From Silurus meridionalis (lineage: Eukaryota; Chordata; Actinopteri; Siluriformes; Siluridae), in NCBI RefSeq assembly GCF_014805685.1, contig NC_060904.1, forward strand, positions 16,558,311 to 16,622,310: a DNA stretch of 64,000 nucleotides, written 5' to 3'. A model generated the notes under the pieces. The model made no database searches. It worked only from the letters and a program-made list of their open reading frames with translations, and was not told the origin of the DNA. A program made the position numbers and the translations under genes. Of the stretch, positions 1-13,570 are shown in pieces. Within the stretch, counting starts at the first letter, position 1; each line of letters starts with the position of its first letter.

Positions 1-1639
1 GAGCTGAAATCGTGACCAGGAATCCTGTTTTATACGTAGAGCCGATTGTAAGAGAAGTCAAGAGGGGAAGAGTGTTAAAAAACGGTGTGTGTGCAGCATT
101 CACAGGCATCATTAGCCGACGTGAGAGACTCTGTGTGTCGCCCTGATTGTCACAGCGCAGGTGGCGAGAAAGACCGAAGAACAAACGTAGCGATGCTTTC
201 GCTAAATCGGTTTCTGTCAGTCGTCAGGGGGGTAAAGGGCGGAGGAGGGGAAAGAGGTGGCGTTTGATCATTAGTGCCAAATACGTGCTACAAGATTTTC
301 CAGAATAATTTCGTGAATCCACAACAGAACAACCCCCATCAGTGAGACATCCACCCTCCCAAACTTCATAAGAACAAATCTTGCTCCCCCCCATCCCCCT
401 TATATTAACTGATTGAATACTAGTAGAGTTTTAGTCCAGGGTATGCAGTATTGGCAAAAAAATAATAATAATCGCGATATTTATTGTTTTGATTTTATTG
501 CTTACGATAATTAGACGTTATTTTGAGCATGGTGTTATATTCATACATATAAACAGTCGGTTACAATAATAACGAGATCGACAGAATTCCTTTTCGCAGT
601 GCAGATGAAACCGAAGCTGCATCTAAAGTGGAATTTCGCTGTTTTTTTGACGCCGTTAAATTCAGCACAGAGGGACACGTATTGCTTTAACCTGCAGTTA
701 CAAAAGCATAAATAGTGTGTTAATATTTTAAACATAAAACGCTGAATATTTTTTTTTTGAGATAAGTAAAAAAACAAAAAAGGGAAGAAACTTTTAAAAG
801 CGGAATTAAAAAAACAGCAAGTTACTGTTAATAAGCGAGTCATTATGAATCCGAATCATTTAAACGAGCGATTCACGTGGTGTCAAAAACGTAAGTGTCT
901 CAATATTAACTACTTGTTTACTGAACTTTTTAATAAAATCTTGCAGATTTTCTGAGGTAAAAACGGCACTTTTTTATGTGATATTGATTTGACTTTTGCT
1001 TTAATTTCCTTCATTTTAAACGTCAAATAACTTTTTATTTACGAGGATAAAAAGGTAACCGGTCAAACACGCAGCGATCCACCAATCAGGAGTGAGCGCT
1101 CGCGCTGTATGTAACTTGTTTTGATCGGCGTTTGGTGTATCTACTGATCACCAACACACAGTTCAGCATCAGTTCAACAGAACATTTAGAGAGGAATAAA
1201 TGATGATGAAACTCCAGACTCGAATTCGCCTCAACACACGTGATCTCGTTTACACGATTTTTGTTGTAGTTAAAAAGAAGGTTTTGAGTTCATGATTATT
1301 GTAATAGAAATCAGTGTTTGAGTAATTAATATCATTCTATTAATAGATCAGTGTGCTGAGAGTCACATTCGAGTCTTTTCACATCAACTGAGGTGATTTA
1401 AGAGTCTTGTGATAAAAATGATAATAGGAACATTATAGTTATAATAAATTACGGTACTTTGGATACTTAAGTACATTTTGAAGGCAAAAACGTTTGGTAC
1501 TTTTTAAAGTTTAAAGAGACACTTTTACCTCATGTATCTCTACTTTAACTACAGTTTGAGTACTTCGTCCTCCACTGATTACGGGTAATAACAAATGCAT
1601 AAACTACTACAAAATCTGAGATTTTAAAAGTGTCTGCTT

Positions 1640-2130
1640 CGTTCCAATTCCTTGTAATTCAATAAAACTTTATTTCTATGGCGCTTTCACATTGTCTCAA
1701 AACAGCATTACAGAAAGTAAGAATTATAGAATAAAAATTCACTTCTATTTAAATAGATGTGTATTTATGTGTATGAGCCTGGGACGACTGTGGCGAGGAA
1801 AAACTCCCTTAAACTTTGAGACTCAAAAAAGGGAACCCATCCTCAGTTGGGTGACACCAAGTGTAAGACACTAGAGAGTGAGAAATATCCTGAGAACCGG
1901 AGTGTGTGATCATAAGTAAGGCCCTTTCTACACTTTTCTGCTGTCAGATGGAACCAGGAGTTCCTGAGCAATTCACAAAACAGCTCAGCTTCTGAGATAA
2001 TTATAGATTCAACTCCAACTCCTCCATGCCAAAGACTTTACATGCTCAATGATGGAGAAGCAACAAATGTATTAAGTTTTTTGAGTCTTGTTCAAGAGGC
2101 GCTGGTATATCTTTAAACGGCTCGGGATGA
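1640..2130 (-). mobile_element. LINE 3' end relic
   Basis: It contains ATTTCTATGGCGCTTTCAC, TTGTCTCAAAACAGC, GGCGAGGAAAAACTCCC and GGAACCCATCCTCA. These are the same motifs, in the same order, as the LINE at 46525-47700, whose reverse-transcriptase tail reads on the minus strand. No coding frame remains. Confidence 0.6.
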
Positions 2131-2999
2131 AACATCTAAGCTCGATATCATTCCTATACATTCACACACTCTGCCATACATTGACCAGGATGCCTGTGAA
2201 CTCATGTACCAGACCAGTGTCTGCTTTAGCGGGCTCATACGCAAGTAGCGTCCTCTGATTGCTGGAGGAATCAAACATGGGTTTTTGCTTTGAGAGCAAA
2301 AAAAGAGGCAAATCAGAGCCTAATTGGACTGATCCTTAGCAACAGAAGAAGAGCTTGGATGGGAATAACGTCGTTTCTAATATGCCGGAAAATTGGCTTC
2401 TTTTCTTACTTTTTTAAATTTAGTTGTTTGTGCGTTTTCCAAAAAGCTGTTTGAAGATAATCTGCTCGTAAATTGGGAACAGATGCACTCCGGTCAAACC
2501 CTGTGATCTCAGCGTTGGCCTCCATGCGTATTTTTCTCGGCATCATCCATTTCAGTTAGGGAAACAGGTGTTTCACTAATGTTGCGAACTCTTTAGGCGA
2601 GCTGACAGACTCCCCCTTTCCCCTTTTCTGAATTGCCAGCTCCATTCCATCCGCTCTGTGCTTCGAGGGAGTCGACCTTTCGGCTAGTTTTGACCTTAAA
2701 GCCCGTTTCAGGATTGCAGAGAGAAAAACTGCAGGCTTTCAGAACAATCTTTGATCCCAGGGATTGTGGTAAGCTGCTTTTGTTGTGCGTCATCGGTTTG
2801 GCCTAGTGTCTATCCTTAAAAGATCTGGCATCCTGTGGGGAGGCCGGTTCTCACTTTCAAGTAGTCTCGAGACTAATAGGACGGTTGGTATTTTCTTCTT
2901 ATTTTTACTCGCCTAAACTTGAGTTGGTTAGGTTAAGAACTCGTGGACCTGGTTGGCGTTGTGCCATCACACCAGGCCAGAATTTCGCTAATGAAGTTG

Positions 3000-3200
3000 T
3001 TAAAAAAAAAAAAAAAGGAAGGACCTTCAGTATAGGACCTATGGTCTAGTTACAAATGATTACAAACGGACCTTGGTTGGACCTCAAATCGGAAGGTCAT
3101 TAGTTTAAACCCTAGAACCACCAAGCGACCATTGCTGGGGTTTGAACTCATGACCCTCCGATTCGAGGTCCAACGCGTTAACCACTGTGCTCCCACCTCC
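3000..3200 (-). mobile_element. Degenerate tRNA-derived SINE next to A tract
   Basis: An A run (about 3002-3016) is followed by two half-matching stretches (GGACCTCAAATCGGAAGGTC and GGTTTGAACTCATGACCCTC) and ends GTTAACCACTGTGCTCCCACC. These are typical of fish SINE heads in minus orientation. The copy is partly duplicated and inverted. It ends about 75 bases before EIF3H exon 2. Confidence 0.5.
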
Positions 3201-3273
3201 GATGACTTGGAAGAAACCTGGATGCTTCAGGAATACTTTACAATGATTTTTATTAATGTTTTATTGTTTGCAG

Positions 3274-3430
3274 GTGGTGTTAAAGATCATAAAGCATTAC
3301 CAGGAGGAGGGCCATGGCAGCGACGTGGTGCAGGGTGTTTTGCTGGGATTAGTGGTCGAAGACCGCCTGGAGATCACCAACTGCTTCCCATTTCCCCAGC
3401 ACACGGAGGACGATGCTGACTTTGATGAAG
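3274..3430 (+). CDS. EIF3H: EIF3H exon 2 (start of MPN domain)
   Basis: This exon encodes 52 codons plus one base, beginning [13 protein letters not shown] and ending [10 protein letters not shown]. It is nearly identical to vertebrate eIF3h, a non-catalytic MPN subunit of the eIF3 complex that helps assemble the 43S initiation complex in the cytoplasm. The acceptor is a cag ending at 3273 and the donor is gtaagt at 3431. The exon begins in phase 0 and ends in phase 1. If exon 1 codes for 44 residues as in mammals, this exon covers residues 45-96, the first part of the MPN fold. No fitting exon 1, which should end in a VQIDGL-like sequence, was found between 1 and 3273, so the true start is probably outside the window. 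Confidence 0.96.
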
Positions 3431-4989
3431 GTAAGTCGACTAAACGCGGTTAGAAGTGTCCATTATATCAAAAAGTGGCCTGATGGTAAGTACCTGGGAT
3501 GTGGTCCTGTCAAACCTGCTCCATTTCTGGATCATCCCTCCTTTACAGGAAAAAAAATCCCAAATCTCACCACCTGGCATCGTCATATAAAAACTGTAGG
3601 GATACAAAGCTGTTCTATGACTTCATCGCTGTAATATTTTTAGCAGGCTTTTACTCACAAGAAGGTCACGCTATTAGCCAACACTATTTAGTTCCAGTCT
3701 TCTGTCAAACCAACTCTACAAGGGAGGTCAAGTTCCAAGCTTTCCGAGGGAGCTGAATAACCTTGCCTGTTCGAGCTCGTCTAAACGTGCACCAGTCAGT
3801 ATCACTAATGAGCGGTTGTCTGGAAGTGTGTGTCAAGAAGCTGAAAGGCCAAGCTGAAAATGGGCGCCCAGGGACAAGTGTTTACGGTACCATGGCATTA
3901 TCTCATGGCTTCAGTCGAAGGCGTAGTGCCTGTTTGCTGTTCCTTTCACCAAAGCAAATATCCGCTTAATTTTCCGAACCGCTTCGTATGTTGATGAGCA
4001 TCAAATCAGTCTTTAGCATCAAAGCAGAAATATGAAGCACCTCTACCGCATGCAAATAACTCTGGATAAGGGAATGTACTGGTTAAGAAGAAGAAGAAAA
4101 AATAGACCCGTCACTTGATTTTGAAGTCATAATTCAGACTTTCACACCGCAGTCTGCCCCAGTCCTATTTTTAGCAGTCCATCACATTTAAAATCAGTCT
4201 CTCTGACTGCTCTTTGCTGAGGCAGTCATCTTGGCTCGATGACAAATTTCACAGAAGCTCATAATTCTGGTCTTCTTCCTCCCACCTCCTTTGCCCTGCC
4301 TCCCCCCCACCCCAACCATGAGGATGATAGCAGATGTAAAGGCAGTAAGAGGACTTCGTTAATGCTGTGATCATTCTCCCCCTGCCTGAGAGGAATGCCT
4401 CGGTGCCTACTGCTGCGGCAGGGTTCCGTTTCTTCTTTTTTTCCCAGTCATTTTTCTACGCCAGTCATTTTCCTCAGCTCTCTGAAGGTGGCATTGTTGC
4501 ACTTCCGGGTTTAGCTTTGCCATTTCGACACGAGCGAGTAGGCGAGCCAGCCAGCAGAGCTCAAACCAATCCAGAGTCTGTACCTTGTATAGAAGCGGTG
4601 TGTTAAATGGGCAGTTGGCCGACAAGAATCCATGTGTACATTAGCCTGATCATTGACCCTCAACTCAAATCAAAATCTCCACAATCTTCTGCAGCCCTAA
4701 CTGATTGAGTGAGTTTCTTGGTCCGTGGTATATATTGGTTGGGGTGAAAAGGTATTTTCTTTGGTGTATATGAGCTGAGAAGTCTTGTATATAAACACAC
4801 ATGCTGGAAATTTGATTCTTTTAGTTGTATGCATGTTATTTCCTCGCAGACTTCCCAGAGACAAGGATGAAAGTTTGTCTCCTTGACAATAGACCTTGTA
4901 TTTAGTATTACAAATAGCCCACCCCACATGAGTAAATTTACGATTTTTATCGATGTTATGGTGACGTTAGCAGTACGACAAAATTGTAT

Positions 4990-5245
4990 TGTACAGGAAC
5001 ATCCCACAAGAGCTGCAGTTTTGGAGATGCTCTGACCCAGTCGTCTAGACGTCACAATTTGTCAAACTCGCGCTAATCCTTATGCTCGCCCATTTTCCCC
5101 GCTTCTAACTTTAACTTTGAGGTCAAAATGTTCAATTGCTGCCTAATAAATAAATCCACCCACTAACAGGTGCCATGATGAAGAGATCAGTGTTCTTCAC
5201 TTCACAGCTCATAATGTTATAATGTTATGCCTGGTCGATGTATCT
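4990..5245 (-). mobile_element. Tc1-like transposon, 5' end relic
   Basis: The minus strand begins with a terminal-repeat-like TACATCGACCAGGCATAACA. It then encodes a piece of the transposase helix-turn-helix reading RRLGQSISKTAALVGCS, which matches the paired-like DNA-binding domain of fish Tc1-like transposases. The catalytic DDE part is absent and the frame is broken. The same family gives the ends at 22730-22940 and 42830-43700. Confidence 0.7.
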
Positions 5246-5259
5246 CCTGGAAAGTGATG

Positions 5260-5580
5260 CTCATTTGTATGTAGGGTGCATAACAAGATAATAAAGTAAT
5301 CCAGCATTAGGGGGCATCATAAATACATTTTAATTTGTAATAAAATCTCTACAATAATACCGCCCACTCAGGCCCAGTTTATACAGTACGGTACTGTAAA
5401 TTGCCCTGTTTTGTCAAATTATAACTTGTAACAAACGACAGTTTACTACTCCATACTGATCACTGATCTTTAAGATTCCTGGTTAGGCTGGGCCATGGCT
5501 CGATTTATGATATTTTTAAGTTACGATGGGGGTCATCCGAACGCATCTCCATCATACCTCTTGGATGACCCGTATTTCAT
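5260..5580 (+). repeat. Dispersed repeat shared with 36960-38030
   Basis: GTACTGTAAATTGCCCTGTT, CATACTGATCACTGATCTTT, GGGCCATGGCTCGATTTATG and the following ATATTTTTAAGTTACGATGG recur in near-identical form in the right half of the window. There the copy is interrupted at the GGGCC position by a hAT-like insertion. The class of this repeat is unknown to me. Confidence 0.6.
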
Positions 5581-7554
5581 TCCACCAGGCATTTTTTCTT
5601 TCTTTGTAACCCTTCATTAACATATTTATCTTAGCATATGTCATTCGCACATTTGTGCATCTGGAGGCAATTTACCATAGGCAGTCCACCTTTTGGAATT
5701 TTTGGGAGGAAACCAGAGAACCCAGATGAAACGCATTTATACACTTGGGAAAACGTGAAGCATCACACAGAAAATAAAACTCCGGAGGAAACCAAACTTG
5801 AGGGAAAACTGTGGACCAGCATCTTTAGCCACATTGCAGTCTACACTTTAAATCATCTGGCTCAAATCTGACATTCTACAATTGGTTGTCCACTTTGCTG
5901 TGAGAGTCACATTTTGGGAAAACTTCGAGATTCTGATCAGCTTCGGCTGACCTATAAACGTCCGATCTTCAGCTCGAACTTCCGTCAGAGATCGGATGTT
6001 GGAGCTCAGGCTCTGGGCCGGGCTTTTCCCCTGGAAGCTTGTTTTATTAAAGGCTTCCCGAAGTTTGTCCTCTGCAAAGTTTTTGGCAGCTTGCTTTCTA
6101 CCCTTCTCTTCCCCTAGAGCTGTAATTTAAGTATCTCTGGACAACAACCCCAAAGCCTTCAGCAGAAGTGATGCAGGCTTTCCTTACTGGAATTCGACTA
6201 CATTGTCATGGGATGTAATAAACCTTCTTGAGCGATGTTGATGCTTTTTCTTTAATGCCTTGTAGCGATAATCAAGTTTGTATCGAGAAATCAAAACATG
6301 GCTACTATTTAAATAAAACCAATCAGGAACGAGCCGTGCCAAAACGCCTCCACAAGCTGCCTGTTGAATTTGCGCTACGAGAAATCGGTGGGCCGATTTC
6401 CAACAACAAGCTTGCAGTTTCTCCAATACTCCGGGCCAGCTCGCAACTGTGAGGGTAGTGGGAACGCACTTATCCATATGTCATCCTCCTGAACGTGGAA
6501 CACCTTTAACAAACAGTGCCATAACGGAGCACTAAAAATGTCCTCAATTACGTGTTTTGGAATAAACCCTCATGGGCATCCTGTAGAGCAATGAAGATGT
6601 ATTCAGGCAAGATTTATTAAAGATGTGAGATATTTTGAGAACCTTCAGATGCAAATTTATCGAACGACTTCATTGTAAATGCCTGAGAAATACAAAGAGC
6701 TTCTATTCTTCAGAGGTCTTAATCTATTGAAATTGATGCAGGACCCAATATTATTGAGATGTAAGACAGCCTTCATGTTCAAGTGAAATTTACCTCAAAA
6801 CTCTTTTGTTTGGGAATTATGAAAACACGAAACACTTGTCTAAAGACAGAAAATATACAGATAATATACAGTTATACAGAGTTACGCCATGATGATTGAC
6901 AAACGATTTTTTCTATCTTACAATGATGATGGCGACATGACAAAATTGTACAAATATATATAAATATACCTCATTCGTATTTTCTACTGCATTAACTTAA
7001 CAGATTAAATGAAAACGTACTTAATTTAAAAATGTTAGTTAATGTCGCTATTAACAAACAATAAACGATACTTCTAAAGCATTTATTATTTTTAGTTCAT
7101 TGTACAAATGGAATCTTATTTTAAAGCATTAAATCCAAACAGTCATGCTTAAAATGACCATCTAAAAATGTCTTCACAAATGCCAGAGCAATAAAATTAC
7201 ATTTATTTATTTTATAAATAAATAAATAAATAAATTTGATATTGATTATTAATTTTAAGCAAAAAAAAGCGTCTTTTTTAATAATTTTGGATGTAACTTT
7301 TTTTATTTGTTAATTGTTGTTGCTTTTAAATGCTTAAATGCATGTCTTTTCTCAATATTTTTTATATAATATCAAATATCCTATTTATTTAATTTAGCAA
7401 ATTGTCATGATTCAGTTCATGATTGAGTTTTTTATTTATTTAAAAATGCTTTTTTTTCTTTTCTTTTTTCTAGTAATGTTTAGTACTATATATTTTTTTT
7501 TTCCTTTTATTTATTATTCTTTTGGAAAACTTTTTTTTCCATAATCAAAGTTTG

Positions 7555-7900
7555 CGTTCACTTGAACTTGGAAACCCAAACCTGTTCCAGCATGGCAATG
7601 CCCCCCTGCCCAAAGTGAGCTCCATGAAGATCTGCTTTACTTGGTTTGGAGGGGAATATCTTGAGTGGCCTGCTATAGAGCTCCGATCTCATCCCCACTG
7701 AACACTTTTAGGATTAATGTGAACGCTGACTGCACCCCAGGCCTCCTCACCTCACCTTCATCAGTACATGACTTTACTACCACCCTTGTGGCTGAATGAA
7801 TACAAAAATTATTTCAAAATCTGGTGGAACATCTTCCCAGAAGAGTGGAGGGAATTATAAGAGCAAATCGCAACTAAATGTGGAATGTGATGCTCAAAAA
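7555..7900 (+). mobile_element. Tc1-like transposase relic, copy a
   Basis: CCAAACCTGTTCCAGCATGG, GAGCTCCATGAAGATCTGCT, AGGCCTCCTCACCTCACCTT and ACATCTTCCCAGAAGAGTGG follow each other as in the C-terminal half of fish Tc1-like transposases. That half is normally read as FQHDNAPVHKASSMK, then EHLWDE, then RPPHPT. Multiple frameshifts are present. Further copies lie at 16230, 20930, 28905, 41440, 44900, 49490, 59930 and 60280. Confidence 0.7.
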
Positions 7901-9167
7901 GCGCATACCGTACCAGGTGCCGCAAATTTAGCAACATAGCGTATCTCACTTTCACGGCACATAACTGGTCTTTACGTGCCTGATTGAGGACTTGATGGAG
8001 GAAGAAACCAGCGAAAACTGTGAAGCTGGTTTATCTAACTTGACAGCTTGCCATTGAGTGCGGATGAAGTAGTTGAGCGTATTTGACAGATACAGCTGTT
8101 TCCGTTCTGTATCGCTCTTGCATACGAAAGTCGATGGCGCTTGATGCGGAAGGACACGCACGGTTTATTGAATCGGATGAATTTAGTCTCCCGGTCACTT
8201 GTTGGGCCGATGAAACACTGGACCAGGCAATAACTGCCGTTCTGATTTGGCGATCCAAACTTCTTTGCAGCATGAGATGTAAAGTGGCAAACCGCCACAA
8301 AGACGTATTGTGAAAATATTGTGGAGTTGTATAGCTCGTCTGCTTGATGTGACGCACTGAATTATTTAGTCATATTCTCCAGAGCACAAACTGAGGGCAA
8401 AACCTGCTTTGTTGGGGTTTATCTCCCTCCCTCTTTTTTCTTTATCTGCAGTAACACAATGAAAGTAGGATGGAACCAACAGCTTTAATTATGACGCCAG
8501 GCAGAAAAAAAATCGAGTTCGAATATCGACAAACTGTTGTGTGTTGCTTGTTATTCTGATCCCGTGCCACTATAAATCCTGTTGAACTTTCTATCCGTTG
8601 CCCTTGAAATCCTACAGGTCATTAGAGATTTACCAGACGAGCTCCGTACAGATTGAGTGTGAAATATAAAATCGCTCGCCATTTGCAGATATGCAGCGGG
8701 ACACCATTTGCTGGTCGAATGGTACAATGATCCCCCTCCCCTTCCTTCCTTCCTTCCTTCCCTGGCTGCCTTTTTCCTCCATCACCCTTTAGGAGAAGGA
8801 TGAAAATTGGGCTGCCATTGTAACGCACCCATTTTTCCATCTTCGTCTTTTAGCAAATCTTCGTGATCGAGCCACTTCTCGAGCACCAGCTGTTCCGAGC
8901 ACCAGACGACCGAGGAGCGGACTGAATTGTGCCCTGCCACGTTCGCCGCTTTGCTTGGCATGGCGGATCAGTGGCAATTATTCATAGTTAAGAGAAACCT
9001 GTGCGCCCTCGTCACCCGTCCTTGCTAGTGCTCTTGTTATGTGCGGTAAAGGGGTTGCTGGGGCGACTGCCAATCGAAATAAACAGCAAATCAGATGCAG
9101 AGGAAAAACTTTCGCAACAAGCAAGCACGTCCCCCTGCAGTCCCTGAATTGTTTAGTCGGTTTCTAT

Positions 9168-9680
9168 TAGGGGTATAACGGTACACAATATTCACCGTTC
9201 AGTACGTAACACAGTTTTTGACGCGCAAAACATAAAATTTTAATTTTTTTATTAAAGCAGTTTTTTCCTTACAAGAGAAATTCTTGAAGCTGTACATAAA
9301 ACGCACAAAAATCCATATCGCTAGACTGCCGTAAAACGTTGGCGATGACAGATTTTGTGCATGCGCGAAACAAAATTGTGGAGTTTTACAACTCACTACA
9401 AATCGTATTTCCAGTACAGCGTGAGTAGCCATGGTGACACTGTGCTAACTTTAGTTTATTACCCTTGTCATTGTTGTGTATATTGTTAGGTTTGTAAATC
9501 CCCCCCAAAAAACAAACAAAAAACTGTAAAGCTGTGAGGCGGAGACTAAACAAACTTGCGGTCTGCCACTTGTTTGTGAGGGAACTCAGATTATAATTTA
9601 TGTTCCGCACGTAAAAACTATTGTATTCGGAAAACATTTGCCCCAAACTGAAAGCTTTGTCGTAACGAAAACACCCCTAG
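9168..9680 (-). mobile_element. hAT-like non-autonomous element with inverted ends
   Basis: The copy is bounded by TAGGGGTATAACG at the left and by CGTAACGAAAACACCCCTAG at the right, which are rough inverted repeats. Internal sequence around CCATATCGCTAGACTGCCGT and GTTGGCGATGAC reappears in inverse orientation at about 17700-17810. About 513 bases, no coding capacity. Confidence 0.6.
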
Positions 9681-10439
9681 TTTCTCCAGATCCCATACCT
9701 TCTCGACGCCTGGCACATTCTTCCTGATGTTTATGTTAGAAGAATCAATAAAAGAAAGAAAGAAATAAAAATCATGGTCATGCGATTAACAAATACCCCC
9801 TCCCTACAGCTTGTTGCATGAGGGTAATTATTTCGAGGTAAGCCCGAGGTCTGCTAGCGAAATGTGCTGGCATTAATGCAAATTGTGCTCTAAATTGTCC
9901 TAATGATTCATCTTTGATTAACTGCACCTCCCTGATACAGTTAGAGTTATTGTTGATGATGATGGTTGCTCTTGCTCGAGATGAGGGAACAGGCATGGCT
10001 CGGGTTTCCATTAATCTCGCCGTAATTAATATCGGCATCCAGCTCCCGAAGCAACCTCGCAATCTTTGCATAGAATTCTCGTTATCTAACCCGGACCTGC
10101 GCATGCCCACACGGCTTGGTCGCCTGGAAACTCGACGCCAGAAAGGACAGACAAACGAAGGGTTCGGGTCTGATTATCAGTCCCCGGCGCCGTTTTGACT
10201 CAATTTGTCGTTCTTTGTCAGAATCAGAAGTTGCTGCTGGTGAATTTAAAGCATATGAAAACAGAAGCTGGGAAGCCGCGGACGTTTATTGATGCATGAT
10301 TTATAACCCGTTTCCTTTAAATGCAAATGGAGTCCAAATCCCAAACTCGCTGTTTTACCACCAGTACAAATAACTTGTTTCATGGAATATGTACAAGGCT
10401 GTTAAAAAGTCTGCAGGTTTGGATCACGCAGTAAAGAAA

Positions 10440-10530
10440 CTTAGGGGTGTAACAAAATATCGATATACGTGAGTACCGCAATATTTATTTTGACAATATT
10501 GCTCAAAAAAACGTGACGATGAAAAAAATT
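10440..10530 (+). mobile_element. hAT-like MITE end fragment
   Basis: TTAGGGGTGTAACAAAATAT, CGATATACGTGAGTACCGCA and ATATTTATTTTGACAATATT resemble the end of a short AT-rich element of the same general type as the scrap at 440-520. Only one end is visible. Confidence 0.4.
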
Positions 10531-13500
10531 TCAGTTGTTTTGTTTTGAATTTGTTTCCTGACCGCTAGACAGATAGCATTTCTCTTATCTCTGTACAGTG
10601 ACAGGGAGTACAAGCATAAGGGAACGTCACTAATGTTAGCAAGATCCTTGACGATACACAGCCCTTATACATTCTAAATACAAGGATCGAGGTCCAGGGT
10701 TCGACCATCCGTTCCAACACATGCCAGCAGTCTGAAGGTCCTCCAATGGCACATTCCCGAACATCCTCCATACCTCCATACGACGTGTCGTTTAACTTTC
10801 AATCCCCTGCGATTTGATTCCGCGGCGCGATAACATCGCAGACTCTGCCCTCTCCTGGATTCAATTAGAGAATCTGTGTTTGCGAGCGCGGAGGGATTCC
10901 ATGCATAATTTAGCGTTACTTTTATTTCGCCTTCTCATGCCCAAGGTCACACGTTGGTGGCCTTTCGGCTCGGATTGCTCTCTTGACAATGAGGCTCAAA
11001 TTGATGTCTAGGTCCACCTAAATGAATGAAACCGAAAAAATCGCATGTCCCGGGCTTCAGTGGTCTCGCTTGTTATTTATAGCTCGAGCAGGAACAGTGC
11101 ATGCAATGAAACGCACGTGATTTAGCGGTGCGAGTCGTGCGTTTCTCGGGTTCGTGTTTTATTACTGCTGCAAGTGGAGTTGTTTCCTTGAGTGTTTAAC
11201 AATTTATGAAACGCATTACATTTTTCTAGATTTAATATCAGGCAAGAATTTAAGGGTTAACCGGTTTGGGTTTAATGGAATTGACTAACATGGAAGATTT
11301 TGTGTGTGGGGTAGTTTTGAATTAAGTAGGAGCTGAAGAATGCACTTCTGGGCATTAAGTAGATTAGCACTGTACAGGCTAAAACCCGCCACATTTTATG
11401 AGTTATCGTGACATAAAGTGACAGTTAATCTATGTGTGGGAGTGTGTCAGTTATAATTTGCTAAACTGTAAGGCAGGATGTGCGGCTTTGACGCCTATTC
11501 GAGCCATTAAGTAACAGAAAAACCTGCCAGTCTTTGCAGGAATCATCGATAGCACACACTGGATGGGACAAATTAGTTAGCTGGACTTCCAACACAGCGA
11601 ATTCTGCTTTAGGGCCAATTTTTTTTTTTGTGTCAATCTGTCATTCTTTAATAGACAAGTGACTCAGGCGGATGTTGATTTAGCCGACATTATTTGTTTC
11701 TCCCAGTATATCCACCAGAAAGAACTTCTGCATAAAAATAACCTAAATAAAGCACAATTCCAGCCAAAGGTTTTCTTGCTACCTGGCAGCTTCGAGTTTT
11801 TCTGTGAGGAATATAAAGCTATTACTACACCAATGCGGATAAATTTATAAATAATGTTTTCGTCTAAAAACTTTCGTTTTTAACACTTTGACCCGCGTCA
11901 TTTCCGTAAGACGCTTCAAACCCGTGTCGTTTATTTACTGTCCTACTCTTTGAAACGATCTTTAAAAATTTCAGCGATTTTACAAAAGTCTTGTAAACTG
12001 CGACGATGAAAACAGCGTTTTTTTATTTACCCTTGTCGGAAAGTTTCCAAAAGCGGCGTTTTTGTTGACTGGAAGCACTGTCTCGTGTGGACAGGAGGCA
12101 AAAGCAAAAAGATAAATATGCGTTTTCAAACAATTAACATTATAAGTGTGGACAGGTCATTTCTCCATCCCATAACCCTGATATCTGGTCCATTCTACAA
12201 TGGAATGGAATATCAACTGGAGTTTTGGTCACCTTTGGGGTTAAAAAAAACAAACAAAAAACATTTCTGTGACGATTCTCACTGCCCTGTGAAATAAGCA
12301 GTCGATACAACTGGTCTTAAAGAAACCGATTTAATAAAAAGGTGCTCAATTATCTTCCCGCTTGACAAATTGCTTATTATCCAGATCACGTGAATCGCAG
12401 CTGCTCCACTCTCAGTAAAGAATTCTGTAACGCGTTCAGCAACAAATCAAAAGGCAGCACTTGTCCGAGTTTAATGATTTTTTTTTTCCTGCCTTCAAGT
12501 CGGAACTCAATGTATCATGAAATGAATGTATTTCCCAAGGTGGCCCTACACAGGCTGAGTAATTTGGGGCGGGTCGAGTCGGCCGTGGACCGCGCAAAAA
12601 CACAAAAGCCGTCGAATTACAGCACTTCAATGAAAATTCTTCGGGGGCGGCGACGGTAACCGATTACAATAGTGGCGCAATCTCGGTTTTTGTGTTCAAA
12701 CGATCAAACGTGACTCCTGCTTTGAATGGAGTTCGAGGCAATCAATTACCCTTCGGCAGGAAAGTTCACTGTGTTTATTCACTTCGCTGGGACTTTGTGG
12801 CCGAGTCATGCAGGAGTGAACTTCTTTAAATCAAAATCACACGGACCAACAACTGTATTTGACTCCGTAGTTTTATTTCCCCTTATTTTTTTCTTCTAAT
12901 ATACAATGATGCATGTACAACAACGACATCGTTTTAATCATCTTAACATAATATAACTAGAGTTATATGATTGCTTTTTTATTAATATCAGTGGCTAAGT
13001 TTGACACATTTTGTATTGGGGGTTCCTGCCCCATGTCATAATCGCCCAAGGGGTCCTTGACCTGAAAAACATTAAAGACTTTTGTCTTTATACAATTGTG
13101 TACCTCCAACTTTATGGGAACAGTTTTGGAAAGACCCACAGATGGTTGGAAAATTGTTTTTTCCTCTATTCTAGGCTCGGCAATTAGCATCACATGTTCA
13201 GTTTCTACAACATGACTTAAGTCTTTCCTTCCACAAATTCCACTCATGAAAAAGCAGGAAAGACTTTCATTTATGATTTTCTCTTTAAAAAATAAAGTTC
13301 AAACCCTCAAAACAACCACAAACGAACAATTAGGCCATTAATGCTAGTAAATGTAAACATCAGTTAACACAACTACACTTTTATTCGCTCTGTTTTTAAA
13401 CTTGATGCTTATTGGTCTTTTTGATTTAGAGCTTTATATTTTAATAAATGAGACATTTTTAAACTTGCTTAATGTTTATTAATATAGTTAGTATATGTTT

Positions 13501-13570
13501 ATTTTTTATTAGTATAGTATTAGTATGTAACTTTTTAAAAATAATTTATGTATTTTGTAATTTATTGGGT

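Larger units (their letters stand above)
1..3273 (+). other. EIF3H: Intron 1 (3' part) of EIF3H, no exon seen
   Basis: No open frame here encodes the expected lysine/glycine-rich eIF3h N-terminus. The stretch holds an AT-rich hAT-like scrap (about 440-520), a Tol2-like fragment (about 1430-1580), a LINE 3' end (about 1640-2130) and a degenerate SINE next to an A tract (about 3000-3200). The rest, including 540-1400 and 2130-3000, shows nothing I recognise. Confidence 0.6.

Noticed and set aside
541..843. A 100-codon minus frame near the window start, considered as EIF3H exon 1 or an antisense gene
   Set aside because: Wrong strand for EIF3H, no domain, AT-rich, and no splice or promoter context.
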